Shown here: positions 44,931-54,483 of the stretch, piece after piece | How positions within the stretch are numbered: the stretch's first letter is position 1 | Layout of the letters: every line of letters begins with the position of its first letter | Made by a program: the position numbers and the translations under genes | NCBI RefSeq assembly: GCF_900099905.1 | Contig: NZ_FNEE01000005.1 | Span: 62,001-126,000 of the forward strand | Length of the DNA: 64,000 nt | Direction of reading: 5' to 3' | Origin: Mesorhizobium muleiense | Lineage (GTDB): Bacteria > Pseudomonadota > Alphaproteobacteria > Rhizobiales > Rhizobiaceae | Notes under the pieces: generated by a model | Seen by the model: the letters and a program-made list of their open reading frames with translations, nothing else | Databases searched by the model: none | Told to the model about the DNA's origin: nothing

Positions 44931-46190
44931 GTGATCAAGCGTTTCATCATCGCCTTCATTCTGCTCGTGGTGGTCTGCGGCGGCATCGTCGGCTTCAACT
45001 TGTTCCGCGACAATGCAATGCAGGAATTCTTCGCCACGATGAAGCCGCCGGCGGCGACCGTGTCGACGATGATCGTCAAGCCGAAGGGGTGGACGCCGGG
45101 CGTCGAGGCGATCGGCACTGTCAGGGCGGTCCGCGGCGTCGACCTGACCGTCGAGACCGCCGGCATCGTCAAGGACATCCTGTTTCAGGCCAATCAGAAG
45201 GTTGAAGCCAACGCGGGTCTGCTTCAGCTCGACGATGCCGCAGAGCGCGCCGATCTCGATGCGACGAAGGCGCAAGCAGCGCTCGACCAGACGGCATTGA
45301 CACGCGCCCTTGAATTGCAGAAACGCGATGTCGGCTCGGAATCGACGCTCGATTCAGCGCGGGCAGCCGCATTGGCTTCCGCTTCGCGGGTCAACAGGCT
45401 GCAGGCGGTGCTCGAGCAGAAGCTGCTGACAGCGCCCTTCAGCGGCACCATTGGTATCCCCAGGATCGATCTCGGCCAGTATCTCTCACCCGGCACTTCC
45501 GTAGCGACCCTGCAGGATCTGGAGACGATGCGAGCCGATTTCTCGGTTCCCGAACAGCAGCTTCCGCTGCTGAAGATCGGCCAGACGCTGCGGCTGGGCA
45601 TTGGTGACGGCGAGCTTCCGTTCGCCGGCACCATCCGCGGTATCGACCCGAAGATCAATCCGACCAGCCGGATGGTGACGGTCAGGGCCGAGGTCGGCAA
45701 CCCCGAAGGCAAGCTGACACCTGGCCAGTTCGTGCAGGTGCGCGTCGAACTGCCCGAGGAAAACAACGTGCTGACGGTGCCGCAGACCGCGCTGACCTCC
45801 AGCCTCTACGGCGACTTCGTCTTCGTGGTGCGACCGGCAAAGCCCGCCGCGGCCAACGGCGCCGCCCCCGCTGCTGCGGCCGAAGAAAAGCCGGCCCCAG
45901 ATACGGCAAAGCCCGCGGCCGAAGCGCCCGCGGCAAAACCCGAGGAAAAGCCAGCTGCTGCGCCGGCCGAGCCGACAGCGCAAGAACAGAAGCCGCAGCT
46001 CGTGCTTGCCCAGGTGTTCGTCAAGCCAGGCCGCCGCAATGACGGCCTGGTTGAGATCCTGGAAGGCCTCGCGCCCGGCGACGAAGTCGTTACCGCCGGC
46101 CAGAACCGCCTTTCCGCCGGCATGTCCGTTGCCGTCGACAACACCATCGACCCGACCAAGCCGGCAAACCAGCAGGCAGCCCAGAAATGA
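44931..46190 (+). CDS. RND efflux periplasmic adaptor (membrane fusion protein)
   Basis: The GTG at 44931 follows AAGGGG at a good distance and starts right before the membrane anchor (about residues 3-23), giving 419 residues. Barrel-sandwich, helical hairpin and beta-barrel domains follow in the usual order, for example ETAGIVKDILFQANQKVEAN and LTAPFSGTIGIPRIDLGQYLSPG. Unusually, about 55 residues of Ala/Pro/Lys/Glu repeats interrupt the membrane-proximal domain, near residues 302-357. Its stop overlaps the pump start (ATGA). It links the pump to an outer-membrane channel, which is not in the window. Confidence 0.92.
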   Translation: MIKRFIIAFILLVVVCGGIVGFNLFRDNAMQEFFATMKPPAATVSTMIVKPKGWTPGVEAIGTVRAVRGVDLTVETAGIVKDILFQANQKVEANAGLLQLDDAAERADLDATKAQAALDQTALTRALELQKRDVGSESTLDSARAAALASASRVNRLQAVLEQKLLTAPFSGTIGIPRIDLGQYLSPGTSVATLQDLETMRADFSVPEQQLPLLKIGQTLRLGIGDGELPFAGTIRGIDPKINPTSRMVTVRAEVGNPEGKLTPGQFVQVRVELPEENNVLTVPQTALTSSLYGDFVFVVRPAKPAAANGAAPAAAAEEKPAPDTAKPAAEAPAAKPEEKPAAAPAEPTAQEQKPQLVLAQVFVKPGRRNDGLVEILEGLAPGDEVVTAGQNRLSAGMSVAVDNTIDPTKPANQQAAQK

Positions 46191-49100
46191 GCTTCTCCGA
46201 CCTCTTCATTCGCCGTCCGGTCCTTTCGACCGTGCTCGCCTTGATGATCCTGCTTCTCGGTTTCCAGGGCATCTTCAGCCTCTCGATCCGGCAGTATCCG
46301 GAGGTCGAAGAAACGGCCATCACGATCACGACGGCCTATCCCGGCGCCAGCGCCGACCTGATCCAGGGGTTCATTTCCGCGCCGATCGCCCGTGCCGTCG
46401 CTTCGACCGAAAACATCGACTATGTCACGTCGGCAAGCCGGCCGTCCTCCAGCACCGTGACGGTGCAGATGAAACTCGGCTCCAACCCCGACGTCGCGCT
46501 GAACGAAGTCCTGTCGAAGGTACAAAGCGTGCGCGGCGACCTGCCGGACGAGTCCGAAGACCCGGTGATCGTCAAAGGCACCGGCGAGCAGTTCGCGATG
46601 ATGTATATCTCAATGCAGAATCCGAACATGACGCCGGAACAACTCACCGAATATATCGAGCGCGTCGTGCGACCGCGCATGTCGACGGTCGAGGGTGTCG
46701 CCGACGTGCAGATTTTCGGGGCCGCCGAATATTCGATGCGCGTCTGGATCGACCCGATCAAACTGGCGGCGCGCGGCGTGACGGCGTCGGACGTGCTGAC
46801 CGCCATCAACGCATCGAATTTCCTCTCAGCACCCGGCAATACCGAAAACGAGTACGTCGCCTCCTCGATCACCGTCCGCTCGACGCTGCAGACGCCGGAG
46901 GCTTTCGCCGCTCTTCCGCTTCGTTCCACAGACGGCAATGTGGTGAGGCTGCGCGACGTGGCGCGCGTCGAGCTCGCCGCTGCGAACACCGACACCAGGG
47001 TTACTTTCAACGGCAAACCCGGCATCTTTCTCGCCATCTTCCCGACGCCGGCCGCCAATCCGCTGACGACAGCGGAGGCGATCCACGAAATCGTGCCGAC
47101 GATCCAGGAGACGCTGCCGCAAGGCATGACGATCGAGATCGTGTACGATTCGACCGAGCAGATCAGCGCCTCGATCGAGGAGGTGTTCAAGACCATCGGC
47201 GAAGCGGTCGCCATCGTCATCGTCGTCATCCTGCTCTTCCTCGGCTCGTTCCGCTCGGTGCTGATGCCGATCGTGACCATTCCGCTGTCGCTGATCGGCG
47301 TCTGCTTCCTGTTGTTTACGCTGGGCTATTCGATCAACCTTTTGTCGTTGCTGGCCATGGTGCTGGCGATCGGCCTCGTCGTCGACGATGCCATCGTGGT
47401 AGTGGAAAACATTCACCGCCATATGGAGGAAGACGGTTTGTCGCCGATGCAGGCGGCCTTCAATGGCATGCGCGAGATCTCGTCCGCCGTCATCGCCATG
47501 ACGATAACGCTGGCCGCCGTCTTCGCGCCGCTGGCCTTCACCGGCGGCCTGACCGGCGCACTGTTTCGCGAATTCGCGGTGACGCTTGCCGGCTCGGTGG
47601 TGCTTTCGGGTGTCGTCGCCCTCACCGTCACGCCGATGATGTCGGCACGCATCCTGCGAGCCGGCTCGCACAGCCGCTTCCAGCGCATTGTCGACAACAC
47701 ATTCAGGCGCGTCGAAAACGTCTATGAGCGGCTGGTCAGCGGCTCGCTGAAATATCGTCCGGTGACGCTGATGATCGTCATCGCACTGGTCGCCACGACC
47801 GGCTTCATGTTCACCAAGACCGCCGGCGAACTGGCGCCGGAAGAGGACCAGGGCTTCTTGCTGTCTCTTGTGAATGCGCCGCGTTATGCCACGTCGGACT
47901 ACACCGAGACCTATGTGAACCAGATTCTCGGACTGATGAATGATATCCCCGAAACCAGGGCGCGGTTCTCCGCCGTCGCCTTCCAGGGCCCGACGAACAG
48001 CGCCTTCGTCGGCTTCGCATTCAAGGACTGGGCCGAGCGCGAGCGCAGCTCGAAGGAGCTTCAGGAAGACATCACGGGTCGCCTCAGCAAGGTGGCGGGC
48101 GTCGAGGCTTTCGTCTTCGCCCCACCGACGCTGCCCGGCTCCGGCGGCGGCCTGCCGGTCACCATGGTGGTGCGCTCGACCGGCGATGCCTCGCAGGTGT
48201 TCGAGGCGGCCGAGGACATAAAGAACAAGGCGCAGGCCTCCGGTCGATTCCTCGCCGTGCAGAATTCGATGTCCTTTGACGCACCGCAAGTGACGGTGAC
48301 GATCGACCGCGACCGCGCCGCGGCGCTCAACCTGCCGATCGCCGACATCGGCCGGACGCTGACCCTCCTTGTCGGCGGCGCCGAAGTGGCGCAGTTCGAC
48401 CGCGAATCCAACAGCTACGACATCATCCCGCAGGTGCCGCAGAATTTCCGCGACAACCCTGAAAAGCTGGCCGAGTATTTCGTCCGCAGCGCGTCGGGCG
48501 AGATGGTGCCGCTCTCGGCGGTGGTGAAGATCTCGACGAACGCCTCGCCGGCCGTGATCGAGCAGTTCAACCAGTTGAACTCCGCCACGATTTCCGCTCT
48601 GCCATTGCCCACCCTGACCACCGGCGACGGGCTGAGGACCATCGAGGACATCGCCCGGGAAAGCCTGCCCGACACGTTCTTCATCGACTATACCGGGCAG
48701 TCGCGACAGGAGAAGGAACAGGGCTACACGATCATCATCGCCTTCGCGGCAGCTGTTCTCGTGATCTATCTGGTGCTGGCGGCGCAGTTCGAAAGCTTCC
48801 GCGATCCGTTGATCATCATGATGTCGGTGCCGCTGTCGATCTTCGGCGCAATCGTGCCGCTCAATCTGGGGCTGGGAACGCTCAACATCTACACGCAGGT
48901 CGGGCTGATCACGCTGATCGGCCTGATCACCAAACACGGCATTCTTCTGGTCGAATTCGCCAACCAGCAGCGCGAGCTCCACGGGATGCGGCGGCGCGAT
49001 GCGATCGTCGCCTCGGCCAGGGTGCGGCTAAGACCGATCCTGATGACGACGGCGGCGATGGCGCTCGGCGTGGTGCCGCTGATCGTCTCCAGCGGCGCAG

Positions 49101-49270
49101 GCGCCGCAGCGCGCTATTCGATGGGCCTGGTGATCTTCACCGGCATTCTGGTGGGAACCATGTTCACCCTGTTCGTGGTGCCGATGTTCTACACCTTCAT
49201 CGCCAGCAAGGACCTGCCGCATCACGCCGAGAAGCCGGACCCGAAGCTGATGCCGGCGCCGGTTGATTGA
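46187..49270 (+). CDS. RND multidrug efflux transporter (AcrB/MexF-like, HAE1 family)
   Basis: The 1027-residue inner-membrane pump has the standard plan: TM1 followed by a large periplasmic domain, TM2-TM6 with the proton-relay acidic pair in GLVVDDAIVVVENI, a second periplasmic domain and TM8-TM12 with the relay Lys-containing end region. FFARPxxR-like openings and QYPEVEETAITI near residue 37 are typical. It starts inside the adaptor's stop codon and is followed by a strong terminator. With the adaptor and the TetR repressor it forms an inducible drug/metabolite efflux unit; the outer-membrane factor must be encoded elsewhere. Confidence 0.95.
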   Translation: MSFSDLFIRRPVLSTVLALMILLLGFQGIFSLSIRQYPEVEETAITITTAYPGASADLIQGFISAPIARAVASTENIDYVTSASRPSSSTVTVQMKLGSNPDVALNEVLSKVQSVRGDLPDESEDPVIVKGTGEQFAMMYISMQNPNMTPEQLTEYIERVVRPRMSTVEGVADVQIFGAAEYSMRVWIDPIKLAARGVTASDVLTAINASNFLSAPGNTENEYVASSITVRSTLQTPEAFAALPLRSTDGNVVRLRDVARVELAAANTDTRVTFNGKPGIFLAIFPTPAANPLTTAEAIHEIVPTIQETLPQGMTIEIVYDSTEQISASIEEVFKTIGEAVAIVIVVILLFLGSFRSVLMPIVTIPLSLIGVCFLLFTLGYSINLLSLLAMVLAIGLVVDDAIVVVENIHRHMEEDGLSPMQAAFNGMREISSAVIAMTITLAAVFAPLAFTGGLTGALFREFAVTLAGSVVLSGVVALTVTPMMSARILRAGSHSRFQRIVDNTFRRVENVYERLVSGSLKYRPVTLMIVIALVATTGFMFTKTAGELAPEEDQGFLLSLVNAPRYATSDYTETYVNQILGLMNDIPETRARFSAVAFQGPTNSAFVGFAFKDWAERERSSKELQEDITGRLSKVAGVEAFVFAPPTLPGSGGGLPVTMVVRSTGDASQVFEAAEDIKNKAQASGRFLAVQNSMSFDAPQVTVTIDRDRAAALNLPIADIGRTLTLLVGGAEVAQFDRESNSYDIIPQVPQNFRDNPEKLAEYFVRSASGEMVPLSAVVKISTNASPAVIEQFNQLNSATISALPLPTLTTGDGLRTIEDIARESLPDTFFIDYTGQSRQEKEQGYTIIIAFAAAVLVIYLVLAAQFESFRDPLIIMMSVPLSIFGAIVPLNLGLGTLNIYTQVGLITLIGLITKHGILLVEFANQQRELHGMRRRDAIVASARVRLRPILMTTAAMALGVVPLIVSSGAGAAARYSMGLVIFTGILVGTMFTLFVVPMFYTFIASKDLPHHAEKPDPKLMPAPVD

Positions 49271-49275
49271 TTGAC

Positions 49276-49302
49276 AAAAGGCCGGAATTTCCGGCCTTTT
49301 TC
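49276..49302 (+). terminator. rho-independent terminator of the RND operon
   Basis: AAAAGGCCGG-AATTT-CCGGCCTTTT forms a perfect 10-bp stem followed by TCTT, beginning 6 bp after the pump stop codon. The run of A on the left arm also makes it usable for the convergent L,D-transpeptidase gene. Confidence 0.9.
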
Positions 49303-49354
49303 TTGGGCAGAAATGTCCTACCGCAACGTATTTGGAAGCGGATCGTCTAGCTTT

Positions 49355-49816
49355 CTATTTGACGATGAGGATCCTGGTGTTGGCCGGACCGAAAATATCG
49401 ACAAGCTGGTAGAAGTCGGCGGCATTGTCCGGATGCAGCCGCACGCAGCCATGCGAGGCCGGCTGTCCCAAGCGCTTGACGAAATTGGTCGCATGCACGG
49501 CGTAGCCACCCTTGAAGAAGACCGAATGCGGCATCGGCGCGTTGTCATATTTCCTCGAATACCACATCTGGTGCATGCGGGTCGGCTTGAACGAGCCGAT
49601 CGGGGTGACATGCCCCTTGCCGCCGGTCGAGACTTTCCACGCGAAGGTCGGTCGCCCGTCGACGAGGACTTCCATCGTCTGCTGCGAGAGCGAAATCCGC
49701 GCCACGATCTGATTGGCGGCATCGGCGACGCCGTTGCCGGCGCCGAACAAAAGAGCCGCGCCCGCGGTGACGGCGGCGGCGATGTTGATGAGCTTGGCGG
49801 AAATGGCCGTGTGCAT
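49355..49816 (-). CDS. L,D-transpeptidase (ErfK/YbiS/YcfS/YnhG family)
   Basis: I place the start at 49816 after GGGGACAAC, giving 153 residues with a signal peptide to about residue 35 (GVADA). The YkuD catalytic motif is complete: HATN with the conserved His and SHGCVRL with the nucleophilic Cys. The enzyme forms 3-3 peptidoglycan crosslinks or attaches proteins to meso-diaminopimelate in the periplasm. It is a minimal catalytic domain without LysM or peptidoglycan-binding modules. It is monocistronic. Confidence 0.9.
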   Translation of the reverse strand: MHTAISAKLINIAAAVTAGAALLFGAGNGVADAANQIVARISLSQQTMEVLVDGRPTFAWKVSTGGKGHVTPIGSFKPTRMHQMWYSRKYDNAPMPHSVFFKGGYAVHATNFVKRLGQPASHGCVRLHPDNAADFYQLVDIFGPANTRILIVK

Positions 49817-50462
49817 GTTGTCCCCTGTCTGCCGGGCATGGCCGGCTCCAATTCGATGACTGGCTTGTCGTCGGGTCACGTTTCGAATTGATTTCGCACG
49901 GCGGTTTTTTCTGTTTCGAATCTGTTTCCTCTGGTTAACGGCCGCAGGCCCATGCCGAGGCGTTTGCAAGGGTGAAAGCAAGAACAGGACGGTCTGCCCG
50001 GTCGAGCCCGGACCGGAAAAGCTACTGCCATCTCCTGGCAGAAGCGCGGTCTTCCCTCACATGAAAGAAAGCTCGAAACCAATCGGCAACAAAGCGCGGA
50101 CTCGAGCGGCATGATGTTGATACAGGCCACCGGCAAAGTTGACCCAACGAAAACAGCCGGCACAAACCAAGATGAACATGCAATCGAACGTGATCTCCTG
50201 GTTCAGGATAAGCATAGAAGCAGCGTTGATTTGCATGCCGCACTGTTTTCGCCACGGTCTGGATCGTGTCCAGCCTGCGCATAACCGGCTCAAGGCCCTC
50301 TGGCGGGTCGGTTTTGGGCTGAAGAAGATGCGCGGCACCTCCGGCAACTTGCAGCCGAGAGGACCGAAGGCCCGCGCCGCAACGGGGGGCTCCGATGGCG
50401 GCGCGGGCACTTCGGGGTTTTCCCTGAAGCGAACGTGAAACCAAATTTGGGGGACGAAAACG
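49817..50462. other. 645-bp region without a recognisable gene
   Basis: Several short frames exist on both strands (for example 50057-50470 minus and 50139-50438 plus), but none has a good ribosome binding site, known motif or coherent composition. The right end should hold the promoter of the 55-residue gene at 50463, and GGGGGACG precedes that ATG. Confidence 0.4.
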
Positions 50463-50630
50463 ATGAACACGAAATTTGCAGCTTCGGTGCTTTCCGCACT
50501 GCTCTACGCACAGGGCCTGCTCGGCTTTGCCGGCCTCGCCACCGTGCTTCTCAGGGATCGTGCCCATGCCAGCGAATTCGTCGCGGCCAGCGAAATGCCG
50601 TCAGGTCCGTCGCTTCTCGTGGTGCGCTGA
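50463..50630 (+). CDS. 55-residue small exported or membrane peptide
   Basis: An ATG with GGGGGACG upstream encodes MNTKFAASVLSALLYAQGLL, continuing with a hydrophobic stretch to about residue 30 and a polar tail ending SLLVVR. The first 35 residues could be a signal peptide (cut near HASEF) or a single membrane span. It was missed by length. It lies 53 bp from the convergent regulator gene's stop. Function is unknown. Confidence 0.55.
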   Translation: MNTKFAASVLSALLYAQGLLGFAGLATVLLRDRAHASEFVAASEMPSGPSLLVVR

Positions 50631-50683
50631 GCGCCTGGGCCTGTGGACAGTATGGGAGGGGCTCGCTGGTGAGGGGCTGGGCC

Positions 50684-51370
50684 TCAGTCGGCGAACTGCG
50701 TCGGCGGATCGAACCGGTAGCCCGCACCCCGTATAGTGGTGATGGTTTCGGTGTCGAGCTTGCGGCGCAGTCGCACGATGCGCGAATCGATCGAGCGATC
50801 GAAGGCATCGGCATTTTCGGCGGGCGCGGCGGCAATGATATCGTCGCGCGTCAAGACCTTGCGCGGACTGGCAAGGAACAATCTGAGCAGCGCCACCTGA
50901 CCCGGCGACAACTGTTCTTCCGTGCCGGAGCGATGCATGACCATGGCCGACCGGAGGTCGACCGTCGCGTTCTCCAGCACGACCAATTCCCCGGCGTTCC
51001 GGCCGCGCCGTGCCAGCAAGCCGCCGATACGGGCGGCGAGTTCCCTGACGTTGAGCGGGCTCTCGACGACGTCGGCGGCGCCGAGCTCGAGCGCCAGAAC
51101 CTTGTCGACGAGATCGGCCGGCCGGCAGATCAGGATGAAATCCGGCCCGCCCTCGCCGCCATGGCGCTTGAGCAGATCACGCCCTTCCGCCTGGCTGAGG
51201 CTGTCGCCGACGACAACGACATCGATGCCGTTTCCGGAAAGCAAGGATTCGGCCTCCCACGGCTGCCGCACTGCGCGCACGTCATGACCGCGCCGTTCGA
51301 GATGGTCGGCCAGATCGGTTGCGACCACTTCGGCGACGGAAACAAGCGCGATGATGGATCGTGTAGCCAT
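50684..51370 (-). CDS. OmpR/PhoB-family response regulator with degenerate receiver
   Basis: The ATG at 51370 gives 228 residues. The N-terminal half has a receiver fold, but the phospho-acceptor site is altered: where DLMLP-type regulators have Asp the sequence is VVVVGDSLS, with Gly55 at the aligned position. The N-terminal acidic pair is also missing (IIALVSVAE) and the conserved Lys-Pro is changed to Ser-Pro (VESPL). The C-terminal winged helix is intact (LSPGQVALLRLFLASPRKVLTRDDI and VRLRRKLDTE ... GAGYRF). It is divergent from a normal regulator gene 95 bp away and may work without phosphorylation. Confidence 0.82.
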   Translation of the reverse strand: MATRSIIALVSVAEVVATDLADHLERRGHDVRAVRQPWEAESLLSGNGIDVVVVGDSLSQAEGRDLLKRHGGEGGPDFILICRPADLVDKVLALELGAADVVESPLNVRELAARIGGLLARRGRNAGELVVLENATVDLRSAMVMHRSGTEEQLSPGQVALLRLFLASPRKVLTRDDIIAAAPAENADAFDRSIDSRIVRLRRKLDTETITTIRGAGYRFDPPTQFAD

Positions 51371-51465
51371 TTTTTTCCACCCTGCAACCCGGCAACCCAA
51401 GATGAGTGCTGGACATGATGTTTATACCCAATCTACTTTCCGCTGGAAGCGGGAGCGAGAGCATC

Positions 51466-52197
51466 GTGCGGGCACGAATTGTCGTCGTCGAGGACGAGCC
51501 GGATCTGAGGGACGCGGTTGCCGAGTATCTCGACGCCAGCGGCTACGATGTCGCTACGGCCGAGAGTGCCAGCGCTGCGCGAACCTTGCTGGAAACGCAG
51601 TCGTTTCACTTGGCCATCCTCGACATCGCCATGCCGGGCGAGGACGGCCTGTCGCTTGGCCGCTGGATGCGCTCGAAAACGCCGATCGGCATTATCTATG
51701 CCACTGCCGCCGGCACCGCGCTCGACCGCATCGTCGGGCTGGAACTCGGCGCCGACGACTACATCGTCAAGCCTTACGAATTGCGCGAGGTGCTGGCTCG
51801 GGTCCGCAGCGTGCTGCGCCGCGTGCCGCAGCCGGCCGAGCCGCAGGCCGCCAAGGCCGAAACAACTGCCAACCGCCGTTCCATGAGCTTCGGACCTTTC
51901 CATGCCGATCTCGACGGTCGGTTCGTCACCGGCACCAATGGGACGGTCATCGACCTGGCCAAGAGCGAGTTCGACGTGCTGGAGGTCTTCCTGACGCGTG
52001 CCAACCGCTTGCTGACGCGTGCGGCGATCTCCGAGGCTATCGGCTTCGCGGAAGATCCTGAATCCTCACGTGCAGTCGATATCCGCATCATGCGGCTGAG
52101 GAAGAAGATCGAGGCGGACCCGGCCAATCCGAAATTCCTGCGCACAGTCCGCGGCGAAGGCTATATCTTCTCGCTGCCGACCGGCGAAGGCAACTGA
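51466..52197 (+). CDS. OmpR/PhoB-family response regulator
   Basis: The frame is open from an ATG at 51406, but the GTG at 51466 (VRARIVVVED) is placed as usual just before the first strand and leaves room for a promoter; either is possible. With that numbering the acidic pair is Glu9-Asp10, the phospho-acceptor is Asp53 in LAILDIAMPG and the signalling Lys is Lys102 in DDYIVKPYE. The C-terminal DNA-binding domain (about 145-240) ends VRGEGYIF. The hybrid kinase gene starts 71 bp downstream on the same strand and is the likely partner. Confidence 0.88.
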   Translation: MRARIVVVEDEPDLRDAVAEYLDASGYDVATAESASAARTLLETQSFHLAILDIAMPGEDGLSLGRWMRSKTPIGIIYATAAGTALDRIVGLELGADDYIVKPYELREVLARVRSVLRRVPQPAEPQAAKAETTANRRSMSFGPFHADLDGRFVTGTNGTVIDLAKSEFDVLEVFLTRANRLLTRAAISEAIGFAEDPESSRAVDIRIMRLRKKIEADPANPKFLRTVRGEGYIFSLPTGEGN

Positions 52198-52241
52198 GCG
52201 GCGCGACCACTGGTAACCACTCTCGGTGGCACGACTGTGAA

Positions 52242-52280
52242 ATGACGGCTGACCCATGACGGTTGACCATGACGGCTGAA
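52242..52280. repeat. three imperfect 13-14-bp repeats around the kinase start
   Basis: ATGACGGCTGACCC, ATGACGGTTGACC and ATGACGGCTGA follow head to tail at 52242, 52256 and 52269. Each carries an ATG, but only the third opens the kinase frame; the first two lead to short frames. They could affect initiation at the kinase gene. Confidence 0.75.
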
Positions 52281-54353
52281 GCACGCAGCGATAGGCACGG
52301 CATCAGGCAGGGCGCGGCGATGGCCGCTGTTCACATCGTTCGCCGGCTTCACGAAGCTGGCGACTGGCAGCGCGAGATGGGCAGCATCCTTGAAGCGCTG
52401 TGCGGGGCCATGGATTGCCAGCGCGGCATCCTGTTTCGGCTGCGCGAACTGCCCGGCCAAGGCTTTGCCCAATCGGTGGCGGCCTACTGGATCGACCCCC
52501 GATATGGTGGCGAGCTGGCATCGCCGACGGTGATCATGCAGTCGGTTGTCAATTCGGACCCACTGCTGGAACGGTTGGCGGAGGACGAGCGGCAAGGCAA
52601 GATCTTCGCGGGACACACGCGCGACCTCGAAGGCTTTCTGAGAACCGACTTCGAAAAGCAGCACATCAAGTCGTTCCTGTCGGTGTCGGTCTTTGCGCAT
52701 GGCCATCTGTGGGGCACGCTGGCGGTCAACGACTGCGTGAACGAGCGCGAATGGACCAACGAGGAAGAGGCAACGCTGCACATCGTGGCGCTGGCCATCG
52801 GCGACGCCATCGAACGATCGCTTTCCGATGCCCACGCCAGCGAAGTCATCCGCCGCACCATGCTGCAGGCCTCGCTCGACGCGATCATCGTCATCGACGA
52901 GACCGGTTCGATCATCGAGTTCAATCCGGCCGCCGAAAAGATGTTCGGCTACCAGCGCAGCGACATCCTCGGCAAGGACCTGCTCGACACCGTCGTTCCG
53001 GAATATTATCGCAAGGGCTATGTGTCGGGCGCCGAATACATGTCGGGCCGCGGAGCGCCGATGGTCGGGCAGCGGATCGAGACCGTCACCCAGAATGCTG
53101 CCGGCGAGGTCTTTCCGATCGAATTGACGGCAACCGAGATGCGGGTCGCCGACCGCCGCCTGATCTTCGGCTCGATCCGCGACCTTCGCGACAAATTGCG
53201 TGCCGAGGAGGAGATCGGCCGCCAGCGCGAAAAGCTGCACCAGAACGAGAAGATGGCGGCGATGGGCTCGCTGCTTGCCGGCGTGTCACACGAGCTCAAC
53301 AACCCGCTTGCCGTGGTCGTCGCCCAATCGACTTTGTTGCACGAGTTCGCTTCAGACCCGCAGACCAAGGTGCGCGCCGAAAAGGTGCGTGCCGCCGCAG
53401 AGCGCTGCGGCCGCATCGTCAAGAGCTTCCTCTCGATGGTCCGCCTGCATCCGGCGTCGCAGGCCGAGACCGACCTCAACCAGGTGGTCCGCGCGGCGCT
53501 CGAAGTGACCGCCTACGGCGCCAGGTCGACCGGCATCATTATCGACACCGATTTCGCCAGCGGCCCGCTGCTGGCCATGGCCGACGCCGACCATGTGACG
53601 CAAGTGGCCGCCAACTTCCTCATCAACAGCCAGCACGCTCTGGCCGGCATCGGCGGCGACCGGCTGATCAAGGTTCGCACGTTTCGCAGCGATCGCGGCA
53701 ATCCCTGTTTCTCGGTCGAGGACAACGGGCCGGGCGTGCCGGAAGCGATACGTTCTCGCATCTTCGAATCGTATTTCACCACCAAGCCGGTCGGCGTCGG
53801 CACCGGCATCGGCCTGTCGATCTCGAAATCGATCATCGAACGGCACAATGGCAATGTCTGGTTCGAGGAAGTTCTGCCGAGAGGCGCCCGTTTCGTCGTC
53901 CAGTTGCCGGCGATCGCCGGCGGCGCGGCCGCCGCCGGCGAAAGCCCGTCGCGCTCGAGCGGATTGCGCCATGCCCTGATCATCGACGACGAGCCGGATG
54001 TCGCCGCCTCGCTGTCCGACATTCTGGAGTTGATGGGCATCAAGTCGCGGATCGTGCCGGCCTGGGCGTCGGCCGCCGCGACCTTGTCGGGCCATATGCC
54101 GCCGGACATCGTCTTTTCCGATCTGCGCATGCCCGGCACCAGCGGCATATCGATCTATCGCGAACTGCTCGCCGAAAAGCCTGATCTGGCGCGGCGCTTC
54201 GTTCTGGTCACCGGCGACCTGATCGGCGCGAAAGCCGAAATCGAGGCATTGCCGGCGCCGCAGCGGCCGCAGATCCTGGAAAAGCCGTTCAGCACGCTGG
54301 ACGTGCGCGGGGTGCTGTCGGCCATCGCCGAGCAGGCCGCATTGGGCAGCTAG
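52269..54353 (+). CDS. hybrid sensor histidine kinase (GAF-PAS-HisKA-HATPase-receiver)
   Basis: The 694-residue protein has no membrane segment, so it is a cytoplasmic sensor. Domains in order: GAF (about 20-185), PAS (190-310, with IIEFNPAAEKMFGY), HisKA with phospho-His341 in GVSHELNNPLAV, HATPase with N449, DNGPG at 485-489 and GTGIGLSIS at 511-519, and a C-terminal receiver (568-690) with Asp618 in VFSDLRMPG. The internal receiver suggests a relay or feedback site. It follows the OmpR-type regulator gene closely and is probably co-transcribed with it. Confidence 0.9.
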   Translation: MTAEARSDRHGIRQGAAMAAVHIVRRLHEAGDWQREMGSILEALCGAMDCQRGILFRLRELPGQGFAQSVAAYWIDPRYGGELASPTVIMQSVVNSDPLLERLAEDERQGKIFAGHTRDLEGFLRTDFEKQHIKSFLSVSVFAHGHLWGTLAVNDCVNEREWTNEEEATLHIVALAIGDAIERSLSDAHASEVIRRTMLQASLDAIIVIDETGSIIEFNPAAEKMFGYQRSDILGKDLLDTVVPEYYRKGYVSGAEYMSGRGAPMVGQRIETVTQNAAGEVFPIELTATEMRVADRRLIFGSIRDLRDKLRAEEEIGRQREKLHQNEKMAAMGSLLAGVSHELNNPLAVVVAQSTLLHEFASDPQTKVRAEKVRAAAERCGRIVKSFLSMVRLHPASQAETDLNQVVRAALEVTAYGARSTGIIIDTDFASGPLLAMADADHVTQVAANFLINSQHALAGIGGDRLIKVRTFRSDRGNPCFSVEDNGPGVPEAIRSRIFESYFTTKPVGVGTGIGLSISKSIIERHNGNVWFEEVLPRGARFVVQLPAIAGGAAAAGESPSRSSGLRHALIIDDEPDVAASLSDILELMGIKSRIVPAWASAAATLSGHMPPDIVFSDLRMPGTSGISIYRELLAEKPDLARRFVLVTGDLIGAKAEIEALPAPQRPQILEKPFSTLDVRGVLSAIAEQAALGS

Positions 54354-54417
54354 GACTTCGGACCGGTGGAAATCGATTTTTGAAAAAATCCGATGCTCAA
54401 CAAAGGGCTTTCCAGAG

Positions 54418-54450
54418 AAAAAAGACTCCCGGCCGAGGATGCGGCGGGAG
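54418..54450 (-). terminator. rho-independent terminator for the minus-strand gene at 54484
   Basis: On the minus strand CTCCCGCCG and CGGCCGGGAG form a stem with one bulge, followed by TCTTTTTTCTC. It lies 34 bp after the stop of the small membrane-protein gene. Confidence 0.7.
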
Positions 54451-54483
54451 CCTGCCTGGAGCGCTGGAGGGGTCGCTCGGGCA

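Noticed and set aside
46826..48982. 718-codon minus-strand frame
   Set aside because: It is antisense to the RND pump gene and rich in His/Arg/Asp, typical of a GC-rich shadow frame; no motif.
50022..50567. 181-codon minus-strand frame
   Set aside because: It overlaps the better-supported 55-residue gene, has no ribosome binding site and no family features.
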